Positions 1-10,601 of a DNA stretch of 64,000 bases are shown here, in pieces (position 1 is the first letter of the stretch; each line of letters opens with the position of its first letter). The notes beneath the pieces are model-generated. The model did not search any database and had not been told where the DNA came from. It saw nothing but the letters and a program-made list of their open reading frames with translations. The stretch comes from Saccopteryx bilineata (lineage: Eukaryota > Chordata > Mammalia > Chiroptera > Emballonuridae). Where the stretch lies: contig NC_089493.1 of NCBI RefSeq assembly GCF_036850765.1, positions 132,004,239 to 132,068,238 of the forward strand. Direction: 5' to 3'. A program made the position numbers and the translations under genes.

Positions 1-1109
1 CTGAGCTAAGGAGCTTTCATTTTATCTTGAAGGCTGTGAAATTTAGTGGGGAAAAATTATACTATGATAGAATCAGGTTTGTATCTTAGACCTATCATTG
101 GCTGTGAGTGAATTCTGGATAGAGGGGCGAAACTGGAAGCAAGACCAGTGAGGAAGCCATTCATGGTGAGACATGATGAGGGATGTAGAAGAGGGGGTTA
201 AATGTATGAGAGATTTAGGAAGTATTATCAACAGAACGGAGTAAATAATCAGATTATGGAGTTGAATAGAATGAAGATTTAGGATGATTTCCACATGTCT
301 GTTGTGAGCTACTGAATGGGGCAGGCAAGTGAAGAGAAGCCAACTATCTGTGTCAGATAGATCAAAGAGGAAAAAGGGAAACTATGAGAGATTTGACATA
401 GAAACTGAGGGAGAATAACGCATGGACTAGGAGTGATCAGCGTTGTTTCCTGCCATGAAAAGACCAAGTAAGATAAAGACTTGATTAAGATGTCATTTGA
501 AGGGCTGGAAAAGTGAATAACAAGTTAGAAGTGTAGCTAATTGATTGGAATACAGTATTTTCAACAAAAGACTGAAAAGAAAGAGCATAGGTGGAGGATG
601 GGAGATGCAGGAGATTTAGAAACCTTTACCTGCTTCCCCTGTTTTTAAGTTAAGAGTTTGGGGCATGTTTATGTGGGATTGGAAAGAACCAGTGAAGGGG
701 AGAAATTGAACCTGCAAAGGGAGAGAATGGGAGAGGGAGAGGGGGAAACAGGTGATGGATCGAGCTGAGGATTTGGAGGTAATAGGAGGGCATGGGTTCC
801 AATGCATAGGTAGAGAAATTGGCCTTGGGTAGGAAGTAGTTTTTCTTTTCCAGTGAGCAGAAAGGAAGGTGAAACTGGAGGCAGTGTCAATAAGTTTGTA
901 AATAACTGACAGGCAGGAAGGAGAATGAATTATCTATTAGTTTTGAGTACTTGCTATGAGTGAAGGGGAACATGGTGGAATATGGACGGAGTCTTAAAAA
1001 GAATGTAAGTTTATAACAGCTTTTAAGCAAGTGGAGTGGGGGGAGAGGCATGGGTGTAGACTGCATGACTAGGAAAATAAAAAGGGACTGTTAAGCAGTA
1101 TTGAGGATC
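1..1109. other. Unique-looking intergenic DNA
   Basis: No gene, RNA gene or repeat family is recognised here. The plus strand is purine-rich, with many GGAGA and GGGAGAG runs. The short open frames are mostly on the opposite strand and are low-complexity Ser/Pro/Leu-rich readings of those runs, so I do not treat them as coding. Confidence 0.5.
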
Positions 1110-1117
1110 TGTTAGAG

Positions 1118-1444
1118 CAGGGGTCCCCAAACTACGGCCCGCGGGCCACATGCGGCCCCCTGAGGCCATTTATCTGGCCCCTGCTGCACTTCCAGAAGGG
1201 GCACCTCTTTCATTGGTAGTCAGTGAGAGGAGCATAGTTCCCATTGAAATACTGGTCAACTTGATTTAAATTTACTTGTTCTTTATTTTAAATATTGTAT
1301 TTGTTCCCATTTTGTTTTCTTACTTTAAAATAAGATATGTGCAGTGTGCATAAGGATTTGTTCATAGTTTTTTTATAGTCTGGTCCTCCAATGGTTTGAG
1401 GGACAGTGAACTGGCCCCCTGTGTAAAAAGTTTGGGGACCCCTG
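1118..1444. mobile_element. Non-autonomous hAT element (327 bp)
   Basis: The 16-bp termini are perfect inverted repeats: CAGGGGTCCCCAAACT at the left end, and its complement ending GGGGACCCCTG at the right. An exact 8-bp TSD, TGTTAGAG, flanks the element at 1110-1117 and 1445-1452. An 8-bp duplication plus CAG...CTG termini defines the hAT superfamily, and the central TA fits the Buster-type pattern. It has no coding capacity. The intact duplication and perfect termini suggest a fairly recent insertion. Confidence 0.93.
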
Positions 1445-1819
1445 TGTTAGAGGTTGTAGACCTTGTACCAGTTGTGTGGTTGGCATCCTCTAGCAGTGAT
1501 TACCCTGGGTGTAACTGAAGAAACTCACAAGGACTCATAAGGTAGGTACTGCTTATTTTCCTTGATGTAAGATGAACAGCTGGGGCCTAGGCTGTTTACC
1601 ACTACTTTACAGATTCCTGCTTGGTAGAAATATTTGAAGAACAGGTGGTTGAGGGAATTAATGATATTGAAGATTGCCTGAAATGAAGAACTTTGGAGTC
1701 CAGCCTAGATCATGAGCAGGAAGACTGGAAGGGGTAATTAAATCAGGAAAATGAAGGGCATGAAAGGCTAGAGGTTAGTGTGAAGCTGAAGAGCTCACTT
1801 GTGAGGAGGAAGCAATAAT

Positions 1820-2045
1820 ATTAGCTTTTATTTATAGAGTATTTCTTGGTGCTAGACACTTTGCTGCCTTATTTCTCATCATGACACTATCTTTAAAAGG
1901 TTATTAACCTTATAGTCCTTCCTTTGTCATTCTTCTTCAGATGAAGAAACTGAGGATTAACATGTCTAGAGACAAACACTATCAAGTGATGGAGCCAGGA
2001 TCCAAAGCCCTTCTATCTTCTCCAAACCGAATTTGCTTAAATAAG
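1820..2045. repeat. MIR-like ancient SINE
   Basis: The central part reads like MIR: a region of falling similarity around 'cttatttctcatcatgac', then 'gatgaagaaactgagg', then 'gatggagccaggatcc'. This is the usual order of the MIR core in mammals. It is diverged and its exact ends are not visible. Confidence 0.65.
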
Positions 2046-2104
2046 GAGAGAAGAGAGAAAATATAGTAATGATGGAATGTGGTAGAAATAACACCAGGAT
2101 ATTT

Positions 2105-2295
2105 AATTTTGGCTTTCAGATACATAGAATTCGTTTAACAAATGTTTGCTGGACAATAAATATGTGCCAGGAATTGTTATAGGTGCAGAGGTTATAATAT
2201 AACAATAACAGTGAACCCAACAGACAAGAACCACTGCCCTCATGGAACTTACATTCTAAAGAGGGTGAGACAGACATTAAAATAAGAAAGTGTGA
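2105..2295 (-). repeat. L2-like 3' end fragment
   Basis: The order 'aacaaatgtttgctgga', 'atgtgccaggaattgt', 'gccctcatggaacttaca' and 'gtgagacagacattaa' matches the commonly seen antisense L2-type tail of mammalian genomes. It is old, with many substitutions. Assignment to L2 rather than another ancient family is from memory. Confidence 0.55.
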
Positions 2296-2356
2296 ACGCT
2301 GAGAAAGAAGATACCTAAAAAGTGCTTCTAGTGATTAACTGGGCTCAAACAATCAG

Positions 2357-3019
2357 TCAACCAACCCACCCTCCCTCACAAACAAATGAACAAACAAGAG
2401 CCTAGCAGCCATTTCTGTATGTGGCAGGGGCGGGGGGCTCTCACACAAACTACATTTTGGGGAGAAGCCTGCACCAAGCGATCTGCCTGTGCTGTTCCTG
2501 CCATCTGAGCAGCCCTTGAGTTTCTGGAGTCCTATTTCAACCATTAGGCTTTCCCCCTTCCAATTGAAACTGCACAGCTCTGACTAACCAGTGACTTCAT
2601 TCTGACCAATCAACACTATGCCTTTTGGATCAGTCAAGCTGTGAGGGTTTTTAGTCCTCATTTGTAGGAGGATAGACCAGTCAGGGACTGAGGGTGGGGA
2701 TTTTTATCCATAAAAACCACATGAGTCCATATAAGAGTGCACATTCCCTTTCCACCAGAGTCTGAAGACTGCATCTTCCTGGCTGAGCTGAAACACTGAA
2801 GATGTTTCCCAGGAACACAGCAGAGCACGTGAGCACAGGTCAGAGCAGATGGGCAAGAAGCAGAGCAGAACTGGGGAGAGTCCTGGCCCCAGGGCTGCCT
2901 CACAGCTGTGCTGTTTTCTTAGCTGTTCCTATCACAATTGAGCTGTTTTGCACTGAATGAAGTTTTTTTAACTGCACTCCAAATTGGGGATTCCTTTTGG
3001 TGTTTAATTGGTGCTGACA
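2357..3019 (+). mobile_element. Possible solo LTR
   Basis: The segment ends ...GGTGCTGACA and is flanked by ATCAG on both sides (2352-2356 and 3020-3024), the expected size for a retroviral duplication. Inside, a TATA-like 'ccatataaga' near 2731 is followed by a GC-richer stretch and a tail resembling an R-U5 end. The 5' end reads TC rather than the canonical TG, so the left boundary is the weak point. No internal viral sequence is present. Confidence 0.5.
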
Positions 3020-3056
3020 ATCAGTTGATAAAAGTTATTGCTATCGTATTTTAGAA

Positions 3057-3405
3057 CAGTGGTCCCCAACCTTTTTTGGGCCACGGACCAGTTTAATGTC
3101 AGAAAATATTTTCATGGACCGGCCTTTAGGGTAGGATGGATAAATGCACAAAATAAAATTATGCGACCGGTGTAAAAACTGGTATTTTTAAATATAATTG
3201 TCGAACTTATGAGACAAGCGTCAAGAGTGAGTCTTAGACGGATGTACAGAGGGAATCTGGTCATTTTTAAAAAATAAAACATCGTTCAGACTTCAATATA
3301 AATAAAACGGAAATAATGTAAGTTATTTATTCTTTTTCTGCGGACTGGTACCAAAATGGCCCACGGACCGGTACTGGTCTGCGACCCGGGGGTTGGGGAT
3401 CACTG
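3057..3405. mobile_element. Non-autonomous hAT element (349 bp)
   Basis: Termini are CAGTGGTCCCCAACC at the left and GGTTGGGGATCACTG at the right, imperfect inverted copies. Subterminal sequence also pairs ('ccacggaccagt' against 'cccacggaccggta'). The flanks are TTTTAGAA (3049-3056) and TATTAGAA (3406-3413), an 8-bp duplication with one mismatch. A second copy of the family lies in opposite orientation at 24192-24534. Confidence 0.9.
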
Positions 3406-3413
3406 TATTAGAA

Positions 3414-3925
3414 GGTGATAGATAATGTGGAGAAAAATAAAGTAGGAGAGAGGGACAGGAATGTCAGGGGTATGTGCATTTTAAAGAGGATGATTGGGAA
3501 GGACTTGGAGAGAGGTGAGTAAAGATTTGAAGAAAGTAAGGGTGCACAGAAATGTTTTGCATTGGCCCTAAAGGAGAACTGCACTTGGGAGGCCAGTGTG
3601 TGGACTAGAATGACTGGAAGTGTATAAGGTGGTGAAGTCAGAGAGATAACTGGGTCCAGAACACATAGGAGCCTATAGGCCATTTTAAGGGTGTGGGTGT
3701 TCACACTCTGAGATGAGAACCATTAGGGTTTTGGGCAAAGGAATGACACATGATCAGGTACCTGCTGTAAACAAAAACATCATGCAGCTACTATGTTGAA
3801 AATAGTGTAAGTAGGTAAAGAGTAAAGAAGGCCAATTAGGAAGCTCTTAAAAATTCAGCTGAGAGAAACTGGTGTCTTAGAGCAGGGTATTGATGAGAAA
3901 TGATTGCATCTGGTATCTATTTTTA
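3414..3925. other. Unique-looking DNA
   Basis: Nothing recognisable. Purine-rich on the plus strand like the start of the window. The roughly 98-residue antisense open frame here is low-complexity Ser/Leu/Pro and lacks any recognisable domain. Confidence 0.4.
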
Positions 3926-3995
3926 ACATTTTGCTTTTAAAATTTTAGATTTACAGAAGAGTTGTACAGATAGTACATAGAGTTCCCTTAGGCCA

Positions 3996-4512
3996 TTTTT
4001 TCTCAAACTCAGCACTATTGACGTTTAAGACTGGATAATCCTTTGTTGTCGGAATTGCTCTGTGCCATAGAGTGTTAAGTAGCAAGCACCCCTGGCCTCT
4101 ATCTACTGGATGCCAGTACCATCCTTCCACTAGTAACAACTGAAAATGTCTCCAGCCTGACCAGTGGTGGTACATTGGATAGAGCGTTGACCTGGGAGGC
4201 TGAGGTCCCAGACTCGAGACCCTGAGGTCACCAGCTTGAGCATGGGCTCCGTGGCTTGAGCACAGGCTCACCAGCTTGAGTGTGGGGTTGCCAGCTTGAG
4301 CGTGGGATTATTGACATGATCCCATGGTTGCTGGCTTGGCTGGAACCCCCTGGTCAATGAACAACAACTAAAGTGTTAAAACTACAAGTTGATACTTCTC
4401 ATCTTTCTCCCTCTCTCTCTAGCAAACAAACAAACAAAAAAAGTAAATGTCTCCAGACATTGCCAAATGCCCCCATGGGGTAAACTTGCTCTGTTTAAGT
4501 ACCACTGCCATA
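3996..4512. mobile_element. Ancient Charlie-like hAT MITE, split by a SINE
   Basis: The order 'tctcaaactcagcactatt', 'gcctctatctactggatgcc', 'aaatgtctccag', 'acattgccaaatgcccc' resembles a familiar old Charlie-group hAT MITE. A B SINE at 4156-4444 interrupts it, and the two halves join cleanly when one SINE duplication is removed. The ends are too decayed to give a TSD. Confidence 0.55.
4156..4444 (+). mobile_element. tRNA-derived SINE, family B
   Basis: Starts CCTGACCAGTGGTGG and carries a tRNA-like head, then repeated 'accagcttgag' units, a pyrimidine-rich stretch and an A-rich (CAAA)n tail. An exact 12-bp TSD, AAATGTCTCCAG, flanks it at 4144-4155 and 4445-4456, which is the mark of L1-driven insertion. 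It sits inside the old hAT MITE. Confidence 0.9.
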
Positions 4513-4572
4513 TACCCTTCACCTTGTGTCCCCTAATGTTAATGTCTTAACATAACGAAGGTATATTTTATT

Positions 4573-4758
4573 TATTTATTTATTTTTATTCATTTTAGAG
4601 AGGAGAGGGAGAGACACAGAGAGAGAGAGAGAGAGAAGGGAGGAGCTGGAAGCATCAACTCTCATATGTGCCTTGACCAGGCAAGCCCAGGGTTTCGAAC
4701 TGGCAACCTCAGCATTCCAGGTCGACGCTTTATCCACTGCGCCACCACAGGTCAGGCC
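4573..4758 (-). mobile_element. Short tRNA-derived SINE, family C
   Basis: The minus-strand head reads GGCCTGACCTGTGGTGGCGC, followed by a short body and an A-rich tail that appears here as (TTTA)n at the left. The 20-bp duplication beginning TAACGAAGGTATA flanks it at 4553-4572 and 4759-4778. It resembles family B with most of the repeated middle removed. Confidence 0.9.
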
Positions 4759-5877
4759 TAACGAAGGTATATTTTATTAAACTAAGACGTAAACACTGAT
4801 CAAATGCTTCAACCAATCTCCATATTTTAATTGTATTTCACCATTTCTTTTTCTCACTAATAAAATTTTCCATTCCATTGCCTCAACTAGGATACAACAT
4901 TGCTTTTACTTGTTAAATCTCCTTTATCTCATCCAATGTATGACCAAGAATTCTTTCCTAGTCTTTTAATACTTTTACACTACTGGTCAGTTTTATAGGG
5001 TGTTCCTCAGTATCAGTTTGTTGTTTTCTCATGATTAGACTGGGGTTATGAGTTTTGGGGCGAGAATGTCACAGAAGTGAAGTGCTCGTCTCATCACATC
5101 ATATGGGGGATACATGCCAGGTTTCTTCACTGGAAAGGTATTTTTCCCTTTCCATATGCTGTTTGTTAGCAGGAAGCCACTAAGTCCAACCCACACTCAA
5201 GGGGAGGGGAATTATACTCCACTTCCTGGATGGAGGAGTATTAAACAATTTATGGATATATATTAAAACCACCACAGTAATTGCTAAATATTTTGAGGGT
5301 AGATAACTTTGAGGCTTTGCCAGTATCCTGTTTCTGCTCACTAATTTTAGCATTCATCAGAGCTGCCTGCAGTAACTACTGCTGTGGTATTCTACAGGTA
5401 CTTTTTCATTTTCCTCATTGTTCATTAATTGGAATTCTTCTGTAAGGAAGGTTTGTCCCTTCTATTCTTATATATCAGTTCCAATTCATGGTCACTTATT
5501 TTATTCTTAGGTGTATTACTTAATGCTATTATTATTCTGTTGCCCAAATTATACCAGCTTTGGCCATTGGGAACTCTTTTAGGGTGACTTCTGTGGCTTT
5601 TAGACGTGCTCCTAGCCCTTAGATGCATCAGGCTTATCTTGTATTTTTCCCAAGAAACCTTGGTTCCTTTTATTACAGAATGGTATTTTGAGTTTAAGAT
5701 CTGGATGCTAGGTGTGCCTGTTGTTACTGGGGTGCCACTTGTTCAGTGTTCTTAGAGGACAGAGTTACGAGATATACTATATGTATGTGTACTAATCTAC
5801 ATATCCACACATACCTATATTTATTTCTCTATATAAACATGAGCATGTATTCATATTGATATCTCTAACTAGAACTA

Positions 5878-6404
5878 TTTAAAAAAATTTTATTTCTATT
5901 GTTTTTAGAGAGCAGAAGGGAAAGAGAAACAACTGTTTCACTGTTGGGCAAACCAATGTGTTTCAAGGGTGAAACAAGTGAGTTAGGTTTGCTTGCTTGT
6001 ATTTTGCCTAATTGGTGCATTGGAGCGTGTACAAGGTGTATCTGTGGAAAGCTGCAGGTGCTTGCCTTCAGGACAGAATATTGCAAATTGTGAATTGTTT
6101 GCCTCTGGGGGGAGGGGTGATTGTTTGAAAAAGGGGTATTTTCTACCCCACCTGTTTTGCTGGTGGGGGCCTGTGAGTTCCGTGAGTCCGGATAGTGAGT
6201 CTGGGAAGTCTGGAGAGGGGGTAGGTACTTGGGAGCCCTGAGATAGAGGGAAGCAGTTTTTTCCCTGTCTGTTTGCTCATCCCCCACCATTTTCCGGCTC
6301 CACAGTTCCTTTACTGTCTGCCCGAATCCAATGTGAATCTGCATGGACATGGTGGCAGCCACTGGCCTTACATTCACTTATTTATGCATTCATTGGTTGA
6401 CTTA
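5878..6404 (-). mobile_element. VES-like SINE fragment (family D) split by an LTR
   Basis: A tail plus body of a VES-like SINE: 'ttttagagagcagaaggg', 'agaaacaactgtttcac', then after the LTR 'ttatttatgcattcattgg'. Removing the LTR and one TTCAC restores a continuous SINE body. The tRNA-like head is absent; the next SINE begins with its A-tail at 6404. Confidence 0.65.
5942..6372 (+). mobile_element. Solo LTR (431 bp)
   Basis: Starts TGTTGGGCAAACC and ends ACTGGCCTTACA, so it has TG...CA termini. An exact 5-bp duplication TTCAC flanks it at 5937-5941 and 6373-6377. The 3' part, 'ctttactgtctgcccgaat' through 'ggccttaca', is shared with the LTR at 11088-11541. No gag, pol or env sequence adjoins it, consistent with loss of the provirus by LTR recombination. 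Confidence 0.9.
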
Positions 6405-7276
6405 AAAAAAAATTGTTGATTGATTTCAGAGAGAGAGGGAGAGCATCAATTTGTTGTTCCGGTTATTTATGCATTCCTTAGTTGATTCTTGTCCCAGTAG
6501 AACCTGAGCTCTAAGTCGATCAGGCATTCCCAATTCAACTTCTCCACGCAGTGGGACCCTTCTGCTTAACAGCAGGGCTGGCAGCCTCTTCAAGACTAAC
6601 TAACTATTCTTGAGGTGGCTATGAGGAATTTTACTTACTGGTACCAAGACCAACTGCCACCGGAGGAAAGACACGACTGACACACAAGTTAATTGCAAGA
6701 ATCACACAGGCAGTTTATTACTCACAAATCCTTAAGGCGTGCCTGGGTACAGCGTAAGGGGGCCCCATCGGTATGGTCCTCTCAGTTATCCTTGGTCAGA
6801 GAAGCATGGAGACAGTCCATGTTCAATGTTGGAGTCTGGGTGACTACTGCAGCAAGGGGCCCCCTTTGCTTTAGTACCTTAGATTATCACATCAAACCCC
6901 CTTTTTGGGAATTCCTAGCAGGGAGCCTTTTTTATGTTAATCTACAGAAATGTCACATCAAGCCACTTTTTATCTATATATAACTTCACACACATACTAA
7001 CTGGGCCCTGCGCAAAAGGCATAGCCTGCCTGTCATGACTGTACACACTAGATTATTTCCCACCCAGAGGGCATAATCTAACTCACTTGCCTTAATGGCT
7101 ATTACTATTATATCCTAACTTATTTCTACATATCTTCCATATTTTTTTATATTTCTGTATATTTAATTAATATAACATATTACTGTAACATTTCTTGTTT
7201 GTCTCCTGACTGAGGATTGAACCTGTAACCTTGGTATATCAGGATGATACTGACCAACTGAGCTACCTGGCCAAGT
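6404..7276 (-). mobile_element. VES-like SINE (family D) split by an LTR
   Basis: The body at 6404-6489 ('gagagagggagagcatcaat', 'ttatttatgcattccttag') and the head at 7196-7276 (minus strand GGCCAGGTAGCTCAGTTGGT) together make one VES-like SINE. A and B boxes of a tRNA-type promoter are recognisable in the head. The LTR at 6490-7190 separates the halves. Confidence 0.75.
6490..7190 (-). mobile_element. Solo LTR (701 bp), antisense
   Basis: On the minus strand it starts TGTTACAGTAATATG and ends CTACTGGGACA. The flanks are ATTCT (6485-6489) and TTTCT (7191-7195), a 5-bp duplication with one change. A minus-strand AATAAA at 6714-6719 sits upstream of a plausible R-U5 section. It differs from the LTRs at 5942 and 11088 and probably belongs to another ERV family. 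Confidence 0.78.
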
Positions 7277-7432
7277 AACTGGAAATGTTTTCATCTAACT
7301 GGGCTTGATCTTGGATTGGAAATGGAATGTGAAAAGAGAGGAGTCAAGAATGGCTCCACGGTTTTTAGCTAAAGCAACTTGAAGAGTGGAGTTGTTAATA
7401 GCAGATGGGAAGCCATAGACAGATCAGGTTTC

Positions 7433-7969
7433 TGGGAACAAGGGCCACTGCCATTGTGGCCATTCACATGCAGGTTCTCATTGAATTCGGGCAGATAAGT
7501 GAAAAAAACTGCGGAGGTAAAAACTGGTGGGCCATTCCTTTATTCTAGCCTCGTACCCGGCTGGTGAATAAACACACACAAAGGGAAAACACTTCCCTTT
7601 CACTTAGGGCTCCCAAAGCCACTCACACATTCTCCAGTTCCACAACCAGGAGAATCTTCTCTGGGTTTTCCTAGAATCAAAGGTACCCCCACCAGTCTCA
7701 GTCATCTCTGGTTCCCCATCTGTACACCTTCTCCTCTCCTTTCTGCACAAACTGGCTTCTCCTTTAACAATCTGACATCTTGGCTTCCTTCCCTTCCTCT
7801 CCTTCCTTCTTAAAACTTTTTGAGTGAAAACCACTCCTCCAGCACACAATAGCATAACAATGGCCCTTCCCAAGCAGGAAGGTAATTAGCAGTTTCACCT
7901 GGGCAGTGCCATTTTTAACAAAGTTAGCAAACATAAAAATCACATTTTACAAACTTATTTGCCCAACAG
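7433..7969 (-). mobile_element. Solo LTR (537 bp), antisense
   Basis: On the minus strand it starts TGTTGGGCAAATAAG and ends CCTTGTTCCCA. Flanks are GTTTC (7428-7432) and GTTTA (7970-7974). The 5' end and the stretch 'tctgcccgaattcaatgag' near the 3' end resemble the LTRs at 5942 and 11088, so it looks like a diverged relative. An AATAAA-like signal occurs in the minus-strand 3' third. Confidence 0.78.
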
Positions 7970-8654
7970 TTTAGGAGCTCTGTTCTTGACTGGCTAAATT
8001 TTTGAGATGTTTAATAGACATACTAATAGAGATGTCAAGTCAGCAATTGAACAAATGGATCTGGAGTTCATAAGAGAATGGTTGAGATGGTACATTTGGA
8101 AGCTGTAAGTATAGATGAGAACTCCTGAAAAGTAAAGTGTAGATCAGGAAGAGGTTGAGGAATGACCCCTGGGGCATTCCAGTCTAAGAGATTGGGAGGA
8201 ATAATCCTGCAAAATGTTAGGGCTAGGGCAATGGTTCTCAAAGTGTGCACCAGGGTGCACTGGTGCACTGTAGAAGATTTCCAGGTGCACCCTATGGTAT
8301 TCCAGAGAAATATGTGCCTGTTGGGGACAAAAAACCAACAGGGTTTTTGGAGTGTAGATTTTTGGACGACAGAGGTGTGAGGAATTGTCTATAAGGTAAC
8401 AGTCTGCCCAACCCCCCACCTCACCTGCCTGATTAGGTTGCAAAAGGCTGTTAAGCTGTGGTGCTGGATTGTTTACACTACCCCCCATGTTCCCTGGAAA
8501 GACTGGAGGCAAGTTTCTTCTATCCTTTGTTTGGTGTCAAGTTAAGATGGTATATATGATATGTATGGTGGAGTTTTTGGATTGATGATTAAACATAAGG
8601 AATTGTCTCTTGAAGCCTTTTGGATTTCTATAAAAGAAGAATATGTGGCAATAT

Positions 8655-8880
8655 CTAAAAAAGCTTTGAACATTTTACTACAATTTTCAACATCCTGTTA
8701 ATGTGAATTAGGGTTTTCTACCCTCAACACAATTAAGAGTAAAAAGTGAGGAATTCTTCAATGTATTGATAAGGAAATGAGAGTCTGCCTTTCAGATATA
8801 TGCCCAAACATTGAAGAAATCGCTAGGACACATCAGGTTCATGTTTCTCATAAACACAAGAATGAAAAAACTTAACATAT
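8655..8880 (+). pseudogene. hAT transposase C-terminal remnant
   Basis: Reading the plus strand with stops ignored gives a run containing CELGFSTL, then IKSKK, then MRVCLSDICPNIEE. This order is the hallmark of the C-terminal dimerisation (hATC-like) region of Charlie/ZBED-type hAT transposases. In-frame stops occur just before CELGF and after IKSKK, and the rest of the transposase is not recognisable upstream. The intact enzyme would excise and reinsert the element in the nucleus. This copy cannot encode it and may only have served as a source of homology. Confidence 0.75.
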
Positions 8881-8959
8881 TCATGTCAGGTACTGCTGAA
8901 TTTAATAAATCTTGCTAAGAATGTATCTATATATATATAAAAAGATAACTTATCTTTTT

Positions 8960-9337
8960 TTATTATTTATTTATTTATTTGTATTTTTTTGAAGCTGGAA
9001 ACGGGTTGGCAGTCAGACTCCCGCATGCACCCCACCGGGATCCACTTGGCACGCCCACCAGGGGGCGATGCTCTGCCCATCTGGGGCGTCGCTCTGTTGC
9101 AATCAGAGCCACTCTAGCACCTGAGGCAGAGGCCACGGAGCCATCCTCAGCGCCCGGGCCATCTTTGTTCCAATGGAGCCTTGGCTGCGGGAGGGGAAGA
9201 GAGAGACAGAGAGGAAGGAGAGGGGGAGGGGTGGAGAAGCAGATGGGCACTTCTCCTGTGTGCCCTGGTGGGAAATCGAACTCGGGACTCCTGCACACCA
9301 GGCCGACGTTCTACCACTGAGCCAACCAGCCAGGGTC
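8960..9337 (-). mobile_element. tRNA-derived SINE, family A
   Basis: The minus-strand head begins near the right end ('ccctggctggttggctcagt') and the tail is the (TTTA)n/T-rich stretch at the left. The body carries the family's CCAGGGGGCGATGCTCTGCC section and GA-rich block. Flanks such as 'atctttttttatt' and 'tctattttttatt' suggest a T-rich duplication. It lies inside the decayed hAT. Open frames of about 107-113 residues here are readthrough of the SINE. Confidence 0.88.
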
Positions 9338-9639
9338 TCTATTTTTTATTTTTTAACTCCTCTTTTTTACGAATTCTAAAAAGCATAACTCCAAAAATGT
9401 AACATAAAAATGTTTTTTAATGTCAGAATAAATTTAATTTTGTCATATTTATTTTGTTTAATTACTATAAAAGCATGCTTGGACTTTATATATTTTTTCT
9501 TTAATATTTGACTTAATTATTATAACATATTTCTCAGAAACTTGTATATAGGATTTTAAATGTGTTATTATTTGTAGGATTATTTGTAGGATTTTAAATG
9601 CATCCCGACATCAAAAAGTTTGAGAACCACCGCACAAAG

Positions 9640-10199
9640 TAACAAGACACTGCATTTTGAGAGCTTTGGTCCTAGATTTCTCACCTTCATGTTTATGGGC
9701 TTTCTCACAACGTGTTAGTGGATGTCATCTTTAGAGAGAATGAAGTTTCTGGAACCTACTAGCTCTTTTGGGTCCCAGGCAATGAGGCATTGTAGCATCA
9801 GTGAGACCAGGACTGTCTCCCTCCCCCACCCCACCCCTTGCCCCTGCCCTTTTTTTTACAATGAGCAGGTTGAGAACACTGAGGTTGGCATTCACAATGC
9901 AACCCTAGACAAATTTGTGCTTTTTCTCTTTAGTCCTCCTTGGCCTGTGACAGGAATGCTCCACGGCAGCGGCAAGCGGACACAGCCAGGGGTCAAGACT
10001 CCCTACTTCCTTGTTTTTCATCGTCACCTCTGATTTTAACTACATAGCCCTCTCATTCTTCTCCCAGAGTCATACATTTCTCATAAAAGGTACAAAGTTT
10101 GCATTAATTGTCCACCTCAATGAGTTTTTGGGAGCCAGTGGCTGGGAAAGAGATGTTCAGCTTCATCGTGAAGCAGACAACTGCCTCTGAGTGCCACAA
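9640..10199. other. Unique-looking DNA
   Basis: No repeat family or gene is recognised. The 103-residue plus-strand frame starting at 9722 has no domain and shows no splice or codon signal that would mark it as an exon. Confidence 0.4.
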
Positions 10200-10209
10200 A
10201 AAAAGACTT

Positions 10210-10591
10210 TTTTTTTTTTGCATTTTTCTGAAGCTGGTAACAGGGAGAGACAGTCAGAGAGACTCCCGCATGCGCCCGACCTGGATCCACCCGGCACGCC
10301 CACCAGGAGCAACGCTCTGCTCACCAGGGGGCGATGCTCTGCCCATCCTGGGCGTCGCCATGTTGCGACCAGAGCCACTCTAGCGCCTGAGGCAGAGGCC
10401 ACAGAGCCATCCCCAGCGCCCAGGCCATCTTTGCTCCAATGGAGCCTTGGCTGTGGGAGGGGAAGAGAGAGACAGAGAGGAAGGCGCGGCGGAGGGGTGG
10501 AGAAGCAAATGGGCGCTTCTCCTGTGTGCCCTGGCCGGGAATCGAACCTGGGTGCTCCGCACGCTAGGCCGACGCTCTACTGCTGAGCCAT
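10210..10591 (-). mobile_element. tRNA-derived SINE, family A
   Basis: Typical family A copy in antisense, T-run at left and head at right. The exact 10-bp duplication AAAAAGACTT flanks it at 10200-10209 and 10592-10601. CpG dinucleotides in the tRNA-like head remain largely intact, suggesting a younger copy. The 131-residue open frame across it is SINE readthrough. Confidence 0.92.
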
Positions 10592-10601
10592 AAAAAGACT
10601 T

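Larger units (their letters stand above)
3926..5878 (-). mobile_element. Ancient L1M-type 3' region, interrupted
   Basis: Runs such as 'acagaagagttgtacagat', 'acccttcaccttgtgtccc', 'cccctaatgttaatgtctt' and 'tctcatgattagactgggg' match the old mammalian L1M 3' untranslated type in antisense. The copy is interrupted by a Charlie-like element and two SINEs. Sequence to about 5870 stays compatible with the same element but is increasingly diverged. No open frame remains. Confidence 0.6.
8229..9632 (+). mobile_element. Decayed hAT (Charlie/Buster-like) transposon
   Basis: Termini CAATGGTTCTCAAA and TTTGAGAACCACCG are inverted copies typical of Charlie-group hATs. A transposase C-terminal remnant lies at 8655-8880, and an A SINE has inserted at 8960-9337. 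The flanking 8-mers GGCTAGGG and CACAAAGT do not match, so the original duplication is eroded or one end is misplaced. Confidence 0.75.

Noticed and set aside
8221..9640. 8-bp duplication for the hAT at 8229-9632
   Set aside because: GGCTAGGG and CACAAAGT do not match. I keep the element on the basis of its ends and coding trace only.
10191..10586. 131-residue plus-strand open frame
   Set aside because: It lies across an antisense family A SINE. The same Arg/Gly/Pro-rich reading recurs in all A copies, so it is not a gene.
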